A stretch of DNA of 62,048 nt, from NCBI GenBank assembly GCA_910579955.1, contig CAJTWE010000013.1, positions 1-62,048 of the forward strand. Direction: 5' to 3'. Positions 39,109-48,536 of the stretch are shown in pieces; position 1 is the stretch's first letter; every line of letters starts with the position of its first letter. The notes beneath the pieces were generated by a model. The model was not told where the DNA came from. It made no database searches and was given only the letters and a program-made list of their open reading frames with translations. Position numbers and translations under genes: made by a program. Source of the DNA: an uncultured Ruminococcus sp. Lineage in GTDB: Bacteria; Bacillota; Clostridia; Oscillospirales; Ruminococcaceae.

Positions 39109-39510
39109 TCGGCATATGATGTACAGGGCGATAGCTTTTGTACGGTTATTATTTGGATGCTATCGGCAGCGCTATTAAATAAAGAAAAGCTGCCGTTAGT
39201 ATATAAAAAAGAAAGAGATACAAAATCGGGTGTCGAAAAAAGGAATTCAATTCGTATGGCTGTGCTTTCATCGGACAGATGAAGCGCACACGAATTTGTT
39301 CCGCAAAAAATTAAGCAGGAAAGGAACCGTTTCCTGTTTAATGAGAATTCCTGTCACATTGACAGTTCAAATAGTATGCAACGCCTTGGGATAGGCTGTT
39401 GACTTTGTTACAAGGGCGGGGTATTTTCATGGATTCCCGCCTTATTTTATTTTTAAGAAGAAAGTTTAAGATCTTTGGGTATCATTGAAATACTGGAAAG
39501 GAGTGCTACT
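39109..39510 (+). ncRNA. Candidate structured RNA between ftsL and the PBP gene
   Basis: No ORF is supported in this 402-base spacer, but it folds strongly. The core is 39241-39352: AGGAATTC (39241-39248) closes with GAATTCCT (39345-39352). Inside are a long hairpin (ATTCG...TGTGCTTTCAT / ATGAAGCGCACACGAAT, ~39250-39296) and a 13-bp hairpin ATTAAGCAGGAAA / TTTCCTGTTTAAT (39310-39342, one G-U), making a three-way junction. Upstream are CGATAGC/GCTATCG (39129-39165) and GGCAGC/GCTGCC (39165-39194). A terminator-like hairpin ends the region. I do not match it to a known RNA family. Confidence 0.6.
39412..39455 (+). terminator. Terminator-like hairpin before the PBP gene
   Basis: AAGGGCGGG (39412-39420) pairs with CCCGCCTT (39436-39443), followed by ATTTTATTTTT. 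It lies inside the dcw cluster, so full termination here would require a new promoter or control by the preceding RNA structure. Confidence 0.78.
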
Positions 39511-41862
39511 GTGTCAAAGAATGATAAAAACGGAGAGGTAAAAACAGGTGCTGTAAAGGGAAATCAGCCTACAGCTAAAATGAAATCACATCTGAATATT
39601 GGTGTGTTTTCTATTATGACTTTGATCTGTGGGGCTGTAATAGCTAATCTTTTTAAAGTATCTATAATGGAACATGGAAAATATGAGAAGCTGGCAAATA
39701 ACTACCACTTCGATAAAATCACTCTTGAGGCTCAGCGTGGTGCGATTTATGATGCTACCGGTACACCTCTTGCATGGAGTGCTACTGTTTACAACGTATA
39801 TATTGATCCTACGCTTTTTCGTGAAGAAATGAAGGAAATCGAGGAAGCTAATGAAACTAAACGTTCAAACGCTCAAAAGAAGGGTGAAACTGCCGATAAT
39901 CTTATAAATATTGAAAACCTTAAAAACTCAATCGCAAATTATCTTGCAAATAAGCTCGATATAGATGCAAAAGAGGTTCAGGACGCTTATGAACTGGACG
40001 GCAGATATTATCTTTTAAAAACGCAGGTGGAAAAGAATATTGTAGATGAAATAATGGCTTATTTCAGTGAAATGAATCTTATTTCATTTGCTTCCCAGCC
40101 TACAACTAAGCGATACTATCCGCAGGATGAACTTGCGGCAAGCGTTATTGGATTTACAAATGGTGATGGTGACGGTCAATACGGTCTTGAATATCAGTAT
40201 GATTCATATCTTTCAGGTGTTGACGGAAGAGTTGTATCAGCACAGGCAGCGAATGGCGAGGAGATGCCTTATCGTTATTCGACTACATATGATGCTGAAG
40301 ATGGCGATGAATTGTATTTGACTATTGATACTACTATTCAGTACTATCTTGAAAAGGCTTTGGGCGAAATGGTCACCGATTTTAATGTTCAGAAAAGAGC
40401 CAGCGGTATAATCATGAACCCTAAAACCGGTGCAGTTTATGCAATGGCTACATATCCTTCCTTTGACCTTAACAATCCTTCGGAGATCTATGATACTGCA
40501 ACTGCACAGCAGCTTGCACTTTTATCCGGTCAGGAATATACTGAGGCTTATACCACAGCACGTGAGCTACAGTGGAAAAATAAAGCGGTAGCTGAGATTT
40601 ACTATCCCGGTTCTGTATTTAAAGTAATTACAAGTGCTTCTGCATTTGAGGAGAAGCTTATTGATCTAAAGGCTGATATGTTCGATTGCCCCGGTTACTT
40701 TGAGATAAGCGGAGAGAAGATCAGATGTTCCAACAGAAGCGGTCACAATTCTCAGAACTATACAATGGCGCTTACAACTTCTTGCAACCCTGCATTTATG
40801 CAGATAGGTCTGCGCTTGGGTACAGACAGATTTTTCCAGTATTTTGAAGGCTTTGGGCTTTCATCAAGAACGGGAATAGACCTGCCCGGTGAATCAAACA
40901 GTATTCATGTAGATGCTGATATGAGCAATGTCGACCTTGCATCATCGTCATTTGGACAGGTTAATAAAATTACGCCTATTCAGATGATCACCGCTTATTC
41001 TGCTGCTATAAACGGTGGATACCTCGTTACTCCTTATGTTATGGATAGAATAGAGGATGAAGATGGCAATATCGTCGTTGAGAATAATACTAAAATAAAA
41101 CGTCAGGTCGTATCTGCTGAAACATCGGAGATAATGAGACAGCAGCTTGAAGCGGTTGTCGAAAATAATAATGTAAATAATGCTCATATTGATGGATATA
41201 GAATCGGCGGTAAGTCCGGTACATCTGAAAAGCTTGATGAATACAATTCAAGTGATGAAGCAGCAATGAAGTATGTGGCATCCTATTGCTGTTTTGCACC
41301 GGCAGACGATCCGGAAGTAATCTTGCTTATAATGGCAGATGAACCGGATAACAGTATAAACTACTACGGCGGTTCGGTTGTTTCTCCTTATGCAAGAAAT
41401 GTTATGAAGGATGTTCTTCCATATTTGGGATTCTATCCGGAGACAACAAATACTGTTGAATCTAACAATGTTACAGTTCCTATGCTTCAAGATCGAACTG
41501 TAGAACAGGCAAAATCCGATCTTACAGCGCTTGGTCTTGAATATGAAATTATTGGAACAGGTACATCTGTTATACGTCAGTGTCCGGCAACAGGCTCAAG
41601 CGTTGAAAAGGGCGGTATAGTATTGATCTATACAGACACAGAAGCAGATCTTCAATATGTAGAAGTTCCAAATGTGCTGGAAAAAACTGCTGCTGAGGCT
41701 GAGGTAGCACTCAGAAATGCAGGACTCAATGTTGTAACTATTGGTGTTTCTGCTGAAAATCCAGAGGCTAGAGTTCAGTTCCAGTCTGATCCGGCAGGCG
41801 CAAGAGTTGAAAAGGGTACTACTATAAGTCTTACTATGACTGTAAATGATCAAACAGGTTAA
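39511..41862 (+). CDS. PASTA-domain class B penicillin-binding protein (SpoVD/FtsI type)
   Basis: A 783-residue peptidoglycan transpeptidase. One N-terminal membrane helix is followed by a dimerisation domain (LEAQRGAIYDATGTPLAWSA), then the transpeptidase with SxxK in YPGSVFKV (~370), SCN in TTSCNPAF (~424) and KSGT (~568). Two C-terminal PASTA domains (about 650-710 and 715-780) bind muropeptide or beta-lactam-like ligands. I chose GTG 39511 with AAAGGAG 7 bases upstream. It occupies the ftsI place in dcw. Whether it serves vegetative division or sporulation cannot be told. Confidence 0.95.
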   Translation: MSKNDKNGEVKTGAVKGNQPTAKMKSHLNIGVFSIMTLICGAVIANLFKVSIMEHGKYEKLANNYHFDKITLEAQRGAIYDATGTPLAWSATVYNVYIDPTLFREEMKEIEEANETKRSNAQKKGETADNLINIENLKNSIANYLANKLDIDAKEVQDAYELDGRYYLLKTQVEKNIVDEIMAYFSEMNLISFASQPTTKRYYPQDELAASVIGFTNGDGDGQYGLEYQYDSYLSGVDGRVVSAQAANGEEMPYRYSTTYDAEDGDELYLTIDTTIQYYLEKALGEMVTDFNVQKRASGIIMNPKTGAVYAMATYPSFDLNNPSEIYDTATAQQLALLSGQEYTEAYTTARELQWKNKAVAEIYYPGSVFKVITSASAFEEKLIDLKADMFDCPGYFEISGEKIRCSNRSGHNSQNYTMALTTSCNPAFMQIGLRLGTDRFFQYFEGFGLSSRTGIDLPGESNSIHVDADMSNVDLASSSFGQVNKITPIQMITAYSAAINGGYLVTPYVMDRIEDEDGNIVVENNTKIKRQVVSAETSEIMRQQLEAVVENNNVNNAHIDGYRIGGKSGTSEKLDEYNSSDEAAMKYVASYCCFAPADDPEVILLIMADEPDNSINYYGGSVVSPYARNVMKDVLPYLGFYPETTNTVESNNVTVPMLQDRTVEQAKSDLTALGLEYEIIGTGTSVIRQCPATGSSVEKGGIVLIYTDTEADLQYVEVPNVLEKTAAEAEVALRNAGLNVVTIGVSAENPEARVQFQSDPAGARVEKGTTISLTMTVNDQTG

Positions 41863-41912
41863 TGATTGAGCATTGCAGAAGCCTGACCTTGTGAAAAGAT
41901 CAGTAAATGCTT

Positions 41913-41945
41913 AGGGGATACTTCTGCGGAGTGTCCCCCTTATTT
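41913..41945 (+). terminator. Terminator-like hairpin after the PBP gene
   Basis: AGGGGATACT / AGTGTCCCC hairpin followed by CTTATTTT. A short inverted repeat TATGAT/ATCATA follows before murE. Confidence 0.7.
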
Positions 41946-42025
41946 TGGAAAATATGATGCAGTATATCATACATGCTGCTGTGAAATAATACGATTGAGT
42001 ACAGTGTATGAAAGGCGGTATCACT

Positions 42026-43468
42026 ATGCGATTATATGAATTGCTTGAAGACAGAGTACGTACAGAGCTTGAAAATGTGGAGATCACAGGAATCACAGAT
42101 GATTCCCGTAAGGTTCAGGAGGGTTCTCTCTTTATTTGTGTAAAGGGTGGAAGCTTTGACGGACATAGCGTTGCTGCGGATATGCTCCAAAAGGGTGCGG
42201 CAGCTGTTGTTGTCGAAAGAGATCTGGGCCTTGGAAAAAGGCAGATCATTGTAGAAAATTCTCGCTCGTTTTACGGAGAATTGTGTGCTGCGTGGTTTGG
42301 GCATCCTGAGAAGAAGCTTAGATTTATTGGTGTAACAGGTACAAACGGAAAGACTACAATTACAAATGTTATAAAGAGACTGCTCACAGAAAGCGGTCAC
42401 AAGGTTGGACTTATAGGAACTATCCAGAACGAGATAGGCGACCGAATTATTCATACAGAAAATACTACTCCAATGGTATATGATCTTATGAAGCTCTATG
42501 CTGAAATGGCAGACGAGGGTTGTGATTATGTTGTAATGGAGGTTTCTTCGTTTGGACTTGTACAATATCGCATAGGACCTACTCACTTTGAAACTGCCAT
42601 ATTCACAAATCTTACTCAGGATCATCTTGACTATCATGGCAACATGGAAAATTATTATCAGGCGAAGCGTATGCTTTTTGATAAGTGCGATTATGCCGTT
42701 GTAAATACAGACGATGAATACGGAAAAAGGCTTTTTGAGGAAATATCCTGCGAAAAATCCTCTTACAGCTGCTGTGGCCGTGGTGATTTCTATGCTGATG
42801 CAATAAAGCTTCGTGCAAACGGCACGAGTTTCTGGCTTTGCTGCGGTGAAAAATCTTATCAGATGAATCTTCTTATGACGGGAATGTTCAATGTTGCAAA
42901 TGTTACAGCTTCTGTAGCTGCCTGTCTGAGAGCAGGTATAAGCATTGAAGAAATGATAGCAGTTCTTGAAAAGTATACTGGTGTTAGAGGCCGCTGTGAA
43001 ATAATCCCTACAGGAAGAGATTTTACAGTAATATGTGATTATGCTCATACGCCCGACGCTCTGGAAAATATTCTTTCAAGCGTAAAGGAATATACCTCGG
43101 GCAGACTTATGTGCTTATTTGGATGCGGGGGAAATCGTGACCGAACAAAGAGACCTAAAATGGCTGCTGCTGCGGCAAAATATGCGGATTTTTTAATTGT
43201 TACCTCGGATAATCCACGTGATGAAGATCCGCAGGCGATTATTGCAGAGATCCTTACAGGTCTTGAGGGCACAGATGTGCCTTATGAAGTAGTTGTTGAA
43301 AGAAAAGCTGCTATTTTCAGAGGGATGCAGCTTGCGCAAAATGGAGACGTTCTGGTGCTTGCAGGCAAGGGGCATGAAGATTATCAGATACTTGCAGGCG
43401 GAAAACATATTCACATGGATGAACGTGAAATTGTAAAGGAATGTCTTGCGCTGCTGGGCGGCGAATAA
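42026..43468 (+). CDS. murE: UDP-MurNAc-L-Ala-D-Glu:meso-diaminopimelate ligase
   Basis: A 480-residue Mur ligase adding the third stem-peptide residue. ATP loop GVTGTNGKTTITN is present, and the specificity motif DNPR (TSDNPRDEDP) indicates meso-diaminopimelate rather than lysine. ATG 42026 has AAAGGCGG upstream; ATG 42008 is less likely. Confidence 0.96.
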   Translation: MRLYELLEDRVRTELENVEITGITDDSRKVQEGSLFICVKGGSFDGHSVAADMLQKGAAAVVVERDLGLGKRQIIVENSRSFYGELCAAWFGHPEKKLRFIGVTGTNGKTTITNVIKRLLTESGHKVGLIGTIQNEIGDRIIHTENTTPMVYDLMKLYAEMADEGCDYVVMEVSSFGLVQYRIGPTHFETAIFTNLTQDHLDYHGNMENYYQAKRMLFDKCDYAVVNTDDEYGKRLFEEISCEKSSYSCCGRGDFYADAIKLRANGTSFWLCCGEKSYQMNLLMTGMFNVANVTASVAACLRAGISIEEMIAVLEKYTGVRGRCEIIPTGRDFTVICDYAHTPDALENILSSVKEYTSGRLMCLFGCGGNRDRTKRPKMAAAAAKYADFLIVTSDNPRDEDPQAIIAEILTGLEGTDVPYEVVVERKAAIFRGMQLAQNGDVLVLAGKGHEDYQILAGGKHIHMDEREIVKECLALLGGE

Positions 43469-43497
43469 TATATTTATATTTAGAGGTAAAGTAGACT

Positions 43498-44877
43498 ATG
43501 GAAAAGCTGAATCTTACAGAAATCGCAAATGCTTTGGGAACAAAATCTCCCATAGAAGCTGAAATAACTGAAATATGTACTGATACAAGAAATCTGCCTG
43601 AAGGATGCCTGTTTCTGGCACTTAAAGGCACGCACTTTGACGGCCATGCGTTTGCTAAACGTGCTGTTGAAAGTGGTGCTGCGGCAGTTGTTACCGAATA
43701 TGAAATAGAGGGCTGTCCCTGTCTGGTAGTTCCTGATACACGCTGTGCTTTGCTGCAAATAGCTGCATACTATAGAAGTAAATTTTCACCTATTTTAGTA
43801 GGCGTTACAGGAAGCGTGGGAAAGACCACATCTAAAGAGATGATAGCATTAGTGCTTTCATCTGTTTATGATACCCTTAAAACACAGGGAAATCTTAATA
43901 ATGAAATAGGACTTCCAAAAACACTTTTGGAGCTTGGTTCACATCATGAAGCTGCTGTTATAGAAATGGGAATGTCTAATTTCGGTGAAATACATCGTCT
44001 TAGCAGTACAACTCAGCCTACTATAGGCGTTATAACTAATATAGGATTTTCACATATAGAAAATTTGAAATCACAGGAAGGTATTTTACAGGCAAAGCTT
44101 GAAATACTCGACGGTATGGCAGAAGATGCTCCGCTTGTTGTAAGCGGCGATGATCCTTTTCTTGAACCGCTTAAAAATAAGCTTTCACGTCCTGTTTATA
44201 CATATGGAATTGAAAATGAAAACGCAGATGTACGTGCTGTAGATATTTCTGTTGAAGACAGCAGTACTTCTTTTACCGTTGTAGATAAGGGCGAGAAAAC
44301 TTGTAATGTTACTCTTCCTTGCGTGGGACTTCATAACGTTCTTGACGCACTGGGTGCATACTGTGCTGGCCGTCTTGCAAATATTGATCCTGAAAAGATC
44401 GCACAGGCTCTGGGAAATTATAAAACAGTGGGCTTTAGACAGAATATAGAGCAGCATGGAACATATACTCTTATTGTAGATTGTTATAATGCAAGCCCTG
44501 ATTCTATGAAAGCAGCTTTGCATGTTTTGAAAGAAATGAAGTCATCGGGCAGGAAAGCAGCTGTTCTTGGCGATATGCTCGAACTCGGTGACCTTTCAAG
44601 AAAGCTTCATGAAATAGTGGGTAATATGACTCTTACAAGCGGTGCAGATCAGATATTCTGCTATGGTGAGCAGGCAAAATATATTGCAGAGAAAGCTGCT
44701 GAATGCGGTGCGTCTGTATTCCATACGGAGGATAAGACCGAGCTTTGCAGTGCTATACGTGCTTATCTCAGACCAGGGGATCTTATTCTTTTTAAGGCAA
44801 GCCGTGGTATGCATCTTGAGGATTGCATAAAGGAAATATTCAGACAGGAGGATGAGCAGAATGCCGTTCTGGATTGA
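43498..44877 (+). CDS. murF: UDP-MurNAc-tripeptide:D-Ala-D-Ala ligase
   Basis: A 459-residue Mur ligase for the final cytoplasmic stem-peptide step. ATP loop GVTGSVGKTTSKEM, then NLNNEIGLPKTLLEL and YNASPDSMKAAL are characteristic. The ribosome-binding site (AGAGGTAAAG) is modest. It ends inside the start of mraY. Confidence 0.96.
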   Translation: MEKLNLTEIANALGTKSPIEAEITEICTDTRNLPEGCLFLALKGTHFDGHAFAKRAVESGAAAVVTEYEIEGCPCLVVPDTRCALLQIAAYYRSKFSPILVGVTGSVGKTTSKEMIALVLSSVYDTLKTQGNLNNEIGLPKTLLELGSHHEAAVIEMGMSNFGEIHRLSSTTQPTIGVITNIGFSHIENLKSQEGILQAKLEILDGMAEDAPLVVSGDDPFLEPLKNKLSRPVYTYGIENENADVRAVDISVEDSSTSFTVVDKGEKTCNVTLPCVGLHNVLDALGAYCAGRLANIDPEKIAQALGNYKTVGFRQNIEQHGTYTLIVDCYNASPDSMKAALHVLKEMKSSGRKAAVLGDMLELGDLSRKLHEIVGNMTLTSGADQIFCYGEQAKYIAEKAAECGASVFHTEDKTELCSAIRAYLRPGDLILFKASRGMHLEDCIKEIFRQEDEQNAVLD

Positions 44878-45907
44878 GATCATTGTAGGGCTTGTTTCGT
44901 TTGCAATTGCAGCTTTAAGCGGAAAAATGCTTATACCGTTTCTTCATAAACTGAAATTCGGTCAGCCTATAAAAGTTGAATTCGGGCCTAAATGGCACGA
45001 GGGAAAACAGGGTACGCCAACTATGGGCGGTATTATGTTTATTATATCGACAGTAATTGCCGTTGCTGTAGGATATGTTGTATACCGCATTACATCAATA
45101 ATAACTCTTGGAACAGAGTCTGTAATTGCTTCAAAGGCGGCTTTAAGACTTCTGAGCTGTATTGTATTCTGTATATTATTTGGAGTTATGGGATTCATTG
45201 ACGATTTTACAAAGGTTTCCCGTAAAAACAATGACGGACTTTCACCTATGCAGAAAATAGTAATTCAGGTAGTAATATCTGTATTATGGCTTCTAACGAT
45301 GCGTTTTCTCGGAGATACCAATACAAATATCAATCTTGGTTTTGTAAGCTTTGATATAGGTTGGTTTTATTATCCGCTGATGGTCATTGTTATTATATAT
45401 CTTACAAATGCAGTAAATTTGACAGATGGTATTGACGGTCTCTGCGGAACAGTTACAATGGTAAATATGCTTTTGTATACTACCATATTTGTGATACTTT
45501 CAAATGCAGAGATGACTCTCTTTACTATTTCTGTGGCAGGCGGATGCCTTGGATTTTTAGTATGGAACTTCCATCCGGCAAAGTGCTTTATGGGAGATAC
45601 AGGTTCAATGTTTTTAGGTGCAGCTGTAACGGCAGCAGGTCTTGTGACCCATCAGCATCTTGTGCTTATACTTATGTCACTTGTTTATATAATTGAGGCG
45701 CTGTCTGTTGTGATACAGGTTTCATATTTTAAGTACACAAAGAAAAAGTATGGCGAAGGCAGAAGAATTTTTAAAATGACGCCTATTCATCATCATTTTG
45801 AGATGAGTGGCTTTAGTGAATATAAAATAGTTATAACATTTTCACTGTTCAGCTTGATAGCTGGAATTGGCGGTGTTTTATTGGTATTTTTCCGGTATAT
45901 GCCTTAA
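44861..45907 (+). CDS. mraY: Phospho-MurNAc-pentapeptide translocase
   Basis: A 348-residue polytopic enzyme that makes lipid I. Motifs GTPTMGGIMFI, the Asp pair FIDDFTKV, NAVNLTDGIDGL and MTPIHHHFEMSG are all present. I chose ATG 44861, nine bases after AGGAGG; ATG 44852 touches that site. It overlaps murF by 17 bases, so translation is probably coupled. Confidence 0.97.
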   Translation: MPFWIEIIVGLVSFAIAALSGKMLIPFLHKLKFGQPIKVEFGPKWHEGKQGTPTMGGIMFIISTVIAVAVGYVVYRITSIITLGTESVIASKAALRLLSCIVFCILFGVMGFIDDFTKVSRKNNDGLSPMQKIVIQVVISVLWLLTMRFLGDTNTNINLGFVSFDIGWFYYPLMVIVIIYLTNAVNLTDGIDGLCGTVTMVNMLLYTTIFVILSNAEMTLFTISVAGGCLGFLVWNFHPAKCFMGDTGSMFLGAAVTAAGLVTHQHLVLILMSLVYIIEALSVVIQVSYFKYTKKKYGEGRRIFKMTPIHHHFEMSGFSEYKIVITFSLFSLIAGIGGVLLVFFRYMP

Positions 45908-45933
45908 AAGGCTGAAATTTAAGGAGGTTCTGT

Positions 45934-47169
45934 ATGGCTGAAGCCACGAGAAAAAAGAAGGAGCGTCTCAGACTACGTTTTCCTTTTGTTCAGAGAGGTG
46001 TTCGCTACGGCGAGGTCGATGTGCCGTTTTTCCTGACAGTGCTTGCACTTCTTGTTATGGGTATTATCATGATGTTCTCTGCCAGCTATGCCTGGGCGAT
46101 TGCAGAGGGTCACAGCGGAACATTTTATGCTGAAGAACAGATAAAGACAGGCGCAATAGGTCTTATCCTTATGTATGTTCTTTCGATAGTTGATTATCGT
46201 ATCTACCGTACGCCTATTATTGCTATAGGAAGCTATGTTGTGCCTGTTGTGTTGCTTATTTTGGTACTTCTTGTTGGTACAAGTGCGGGCGGTGCTCAAA
46301 GATGGCTTGTTATTGGAAGCTTTAACTTCCAGCCCTCAGAGCTTATGAAGATCGGTTTGGTAATATTTTTTGCATATCTGATTGAAATGAATTATGGGCA
46401 GATGCATAAATTTAAAACAGGTATTCTGCCATATCTGGTGGCTTTGGGAATAGTTGCTGCTTTGCTTATGCTTGAACCGCATCTTTCTTGTACTATTCTT
46501 ATCGGACTTATAGGTATGACACTTATATGGGTAGGCGGAGCAAGACCACGTCATTTTCTGATTCTTATTATAGCAGGAATAGCTGCTATCCTTGCTATTG
46601 TAGCGTTTTTATCCATTTATGAGGGTTATGACTATATTCAGGTAAGAATTCAGTCATGGCTTGATCCGTTTTCTGATAGTGAGGGCGGTACATGGCAAAC
46701 CTGTCAATCACTGATAGCTATTGGTTCAGGTGGACTTTTTGGTCTGGGGCTTGGTGAATCAAGACAGAAGTTCCTATATCTTCCAGAAACTAAGAATGAC
46801 TTCGTATTTTCTATTGTCTGCGAAGAGCTTGGCTTTGTAGGTGCGCTTACAGTTGTTCTTCTCTTTGCACTGCTGGTATACAGAGGATTCCGCATAGCGT
46901 CACAAGCACCTGATAAATTTGGTATGCTTCTTGCTGTAGGTTTTACAATGCATATCGGCTTACAGGCATTTCTTAACATTGCCGTTGTCAGCAACCTTGT
47001 GCCTAATACGGGTATCAGTTTGCCGTTCTTCAGTTATGGCGGTACAGCTCTTATTTTACAGCTGGCTGAAATGGGCGTTGTAATGAATATATCACGTGCA
47101 AGATATAAAGCACCAACTTATACAATGCGGCGTAAAAAAGTAGCTGCCAAAGCAGCAGTACAGGAATAA
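45934..47169 (+). CDS. ftsW: FtsW-type SEDS peptidoglycan glycosyltransferase
   Basis: A 411-residue protein with about ten membrane helices. SEDS hallmarks GGAQRWLVIGSFNFQPSELMK, LMLEPHLSCTILI and ETKNDFVFSIVCEELGFVG, and C-terminal PNTGISLPFFSYGGTAL are present. Its place between mraY and murG supports ftsW rather than rodA. RBS AAGGAGG. Confidence 0.95.
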   Translation: MAEATRKKKERLRLRFPFVQRGVRYGEVDVPFFLTVLALLVMGIIMMFSASYAWAIAEGHSGTFYAEEQIKTGAIGLILMYVLSIVDYRIYRTPIIAIGSYVVPVVLLILVLLVGTSAGGAQRWLVIGSFNFQPSELMKIGLVIFFAYLIEMNYGQMHKFKTGILPYLVALGIVAALLMLEPHLSCTILIGLIGMTLIWVGGARPRHFLILIIAGIAAILAIVAFLSIYEGYDYIQVRIQSWLDPFSDSEGGTWQTCQSLIAIGSGGLFGLGLGESRQKFLYLPETKNDFVFSIVCEELGFVGALTVVLLFALLVYRGFRIASQAPDKFGMLLAVGFTMHIGLQAFLNIAVVSNLVPNTGISLPFFSYGGTALILQLAEMGVVMNISRARYKAPTYTMRRKKVAAKAAVQE

Positions 47170-47187
47170 TTGGATAGGAGGATACAG

Positions 47188-48486
47188 ATGAGAGTATTAT
47201 TAGCAGGCGGAGGAACGGGAGGACATATTAACCCTGCCCTCGCTATTGCTTCGATTATTCAGTCACATGATCCAGAAGCTGAGTTTTTGTTTGCGGGAAC
47301 TCCTGGAGGTATGGAGGCAAAGCTCGTACCTCAGTCAGGCTATCAGCTGACAACTATTGAGGTTGCCGGCTTTCAGCGCAAAATATCACTTGAAAATATA
47401 AAGCGAAATGCTAAAGCAGTATATTTTTTGGCAAAGTCCGGCAAACGTGCAAAGCAGATCGTGGAGGACTTTAAGCCGGATATTGCGATAGGAACGGGCG
47501 GATATGTTGCAGGGCCTGTTATACGAATGGCTGCAAAGATGGGTGTACCTTGTGCGATACATGAGCAAAACGCTTTTCCGGGCATAACAAACAAGATGCT
47601 TTCTCAGAAGGTTGACCATGTAATGCTCACTGTAAAAGAAGCGCTTGAATATATGGAATTTGACTGTCCTTATACAGTTACAGGTCTTCCTGTACGTTCT
47701 GGCATATCACATACATCAAAGGAGGAAGCAAGAAGAGTTCTTGGATTTGATGATGGTATGTGTATACTTTCCTTTGGTGGAAGCCTCGGTGCAGGCTGCA
47801 TAAATGAGATCATGGAAAATATGATCCCATGGACAGTACACAAAAATCTTAAAATAAATCATATCCACGGCTATGGCGGAATGGGTAGAGATACATTTCC
47901 GCAGGCAATGGCAGCGGCAGGAATTCCAATGCGCAGTAAGCGTTTGAGAATTACGGAATACATAAATGATATGGACACTTGTCTTGCAGCAGCTGACCTT
48001 GTTATCTGCCGTGCAGGTGCAAGTACACTTGCAGAGCTGGAAGCTGCGGGTAAAGCGTCTATACTGATCCCTTCACCGATAGTTGCAGGAAATCATCAGT
48101 TCCATAATGCTAATGTTTTAGGCAAAGCAGGCGCTGCTATTGTCATTGAACAGAAAAATGTAAGCATAGAAGGAATGCTTCGACATGTGAAGAAGCTCTA
48201 TGATGAGCCTGAAAGACTTCTTTCAATGTCCAAAAGGGCTGCTTCTTTGCAAATAGATGATACGCCTGATAGAATTTGGGAAGTAATAGAGAGCCTTTAT
48301 GATATGAGTGTTAAACGAAATGAAAAGAAGAATGCTCCTTCTGATACTTCAAAAGAGAAAGAAAAGCTAACATTCAAAAAGGCTGTTTCAAAGGCTAAAG
48401 AAAATGTACTGTCCTGTGTTCCAAAATTATTGCCTGATAAGGAAACAGATCAGGAAAAAAGTGCAGAGGAAAATCAAGAACAGTAA
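47188..48486 (+). CDS. murG: UDP-GlcNAc:lipid I N-acetylglucosaminyltransferase, extended C-terminus
   Basis: A 432-residue GT-B enzyme making lipid II. The N-terminal LLAGGGTGGHINPALAIA, IHEQNAFPGITNK and ICRAGASTLAELEAAGKASILIPSP are standard. The catalytic core ends near residue 365; about 65 extra residues (Lys/Glu-rich, VKRNEKKNAPSDTSKEKEKL...) follow, unlike the usual ~360-residue protein. ATG 47188 has AGGAGG upstream. Confidence 0.95.
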   Translation: MRVLLAGGGTGGHINPALAIASIIQSHDPEAEFLFAGTPGGMEAKLVPQSGYQLTTIEVAGFQRKISLENIKRNAKAVYFLAKSGKRAKQIVEDFKPDIAIGTGGYVAGPVIRMAAKMGVPCAIHEQNAFPGITNKMLSQKVDHVMLTVKEALEYMEFDCPYTVTGLPVRSGISHTSKEEARRVLGFDDGMCILSFGGSLGAGCINEIMENMIPWTVHKNLKINHIHGYGGMGRDTFPQAMAAAGIPMRSKRLRITEYINDMDTCLAAADLVICRAGASTLAELEAAGKASILIPSPIVAGNHQFHNANVLGKAGAAIVIEQKNVSIEGMLRHVKKLYDEPERLLSMSKRAASLQIDDTPDRIWEVIESLYDMSVKRNEKKNAPSDTSKEKEKLTFKKAVSKAKENVLSCVPKLLPDKETDQEKSAEENQEQ

Positions 48487-48536
48487 CCAAATATAAAGCA
48501 TCTGCATAGCATGAAGAAAAACAAGAGGTGATGCAG

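Noticed and set aside
39241..39352. T-box riboswitch or known RNA family
   Set aside because: The T-box consensus (AGGGTGGNACCGCG) is absent and downstream is a PBP gene; the layout does not match 6S, SRP RNA or tmRNA.
42032..43048. 338-codon antisense frame opposite murE
   Set aside because: Composition (Cys/Ser/Ile-rich) and lack of a start site mark it as a shadow.
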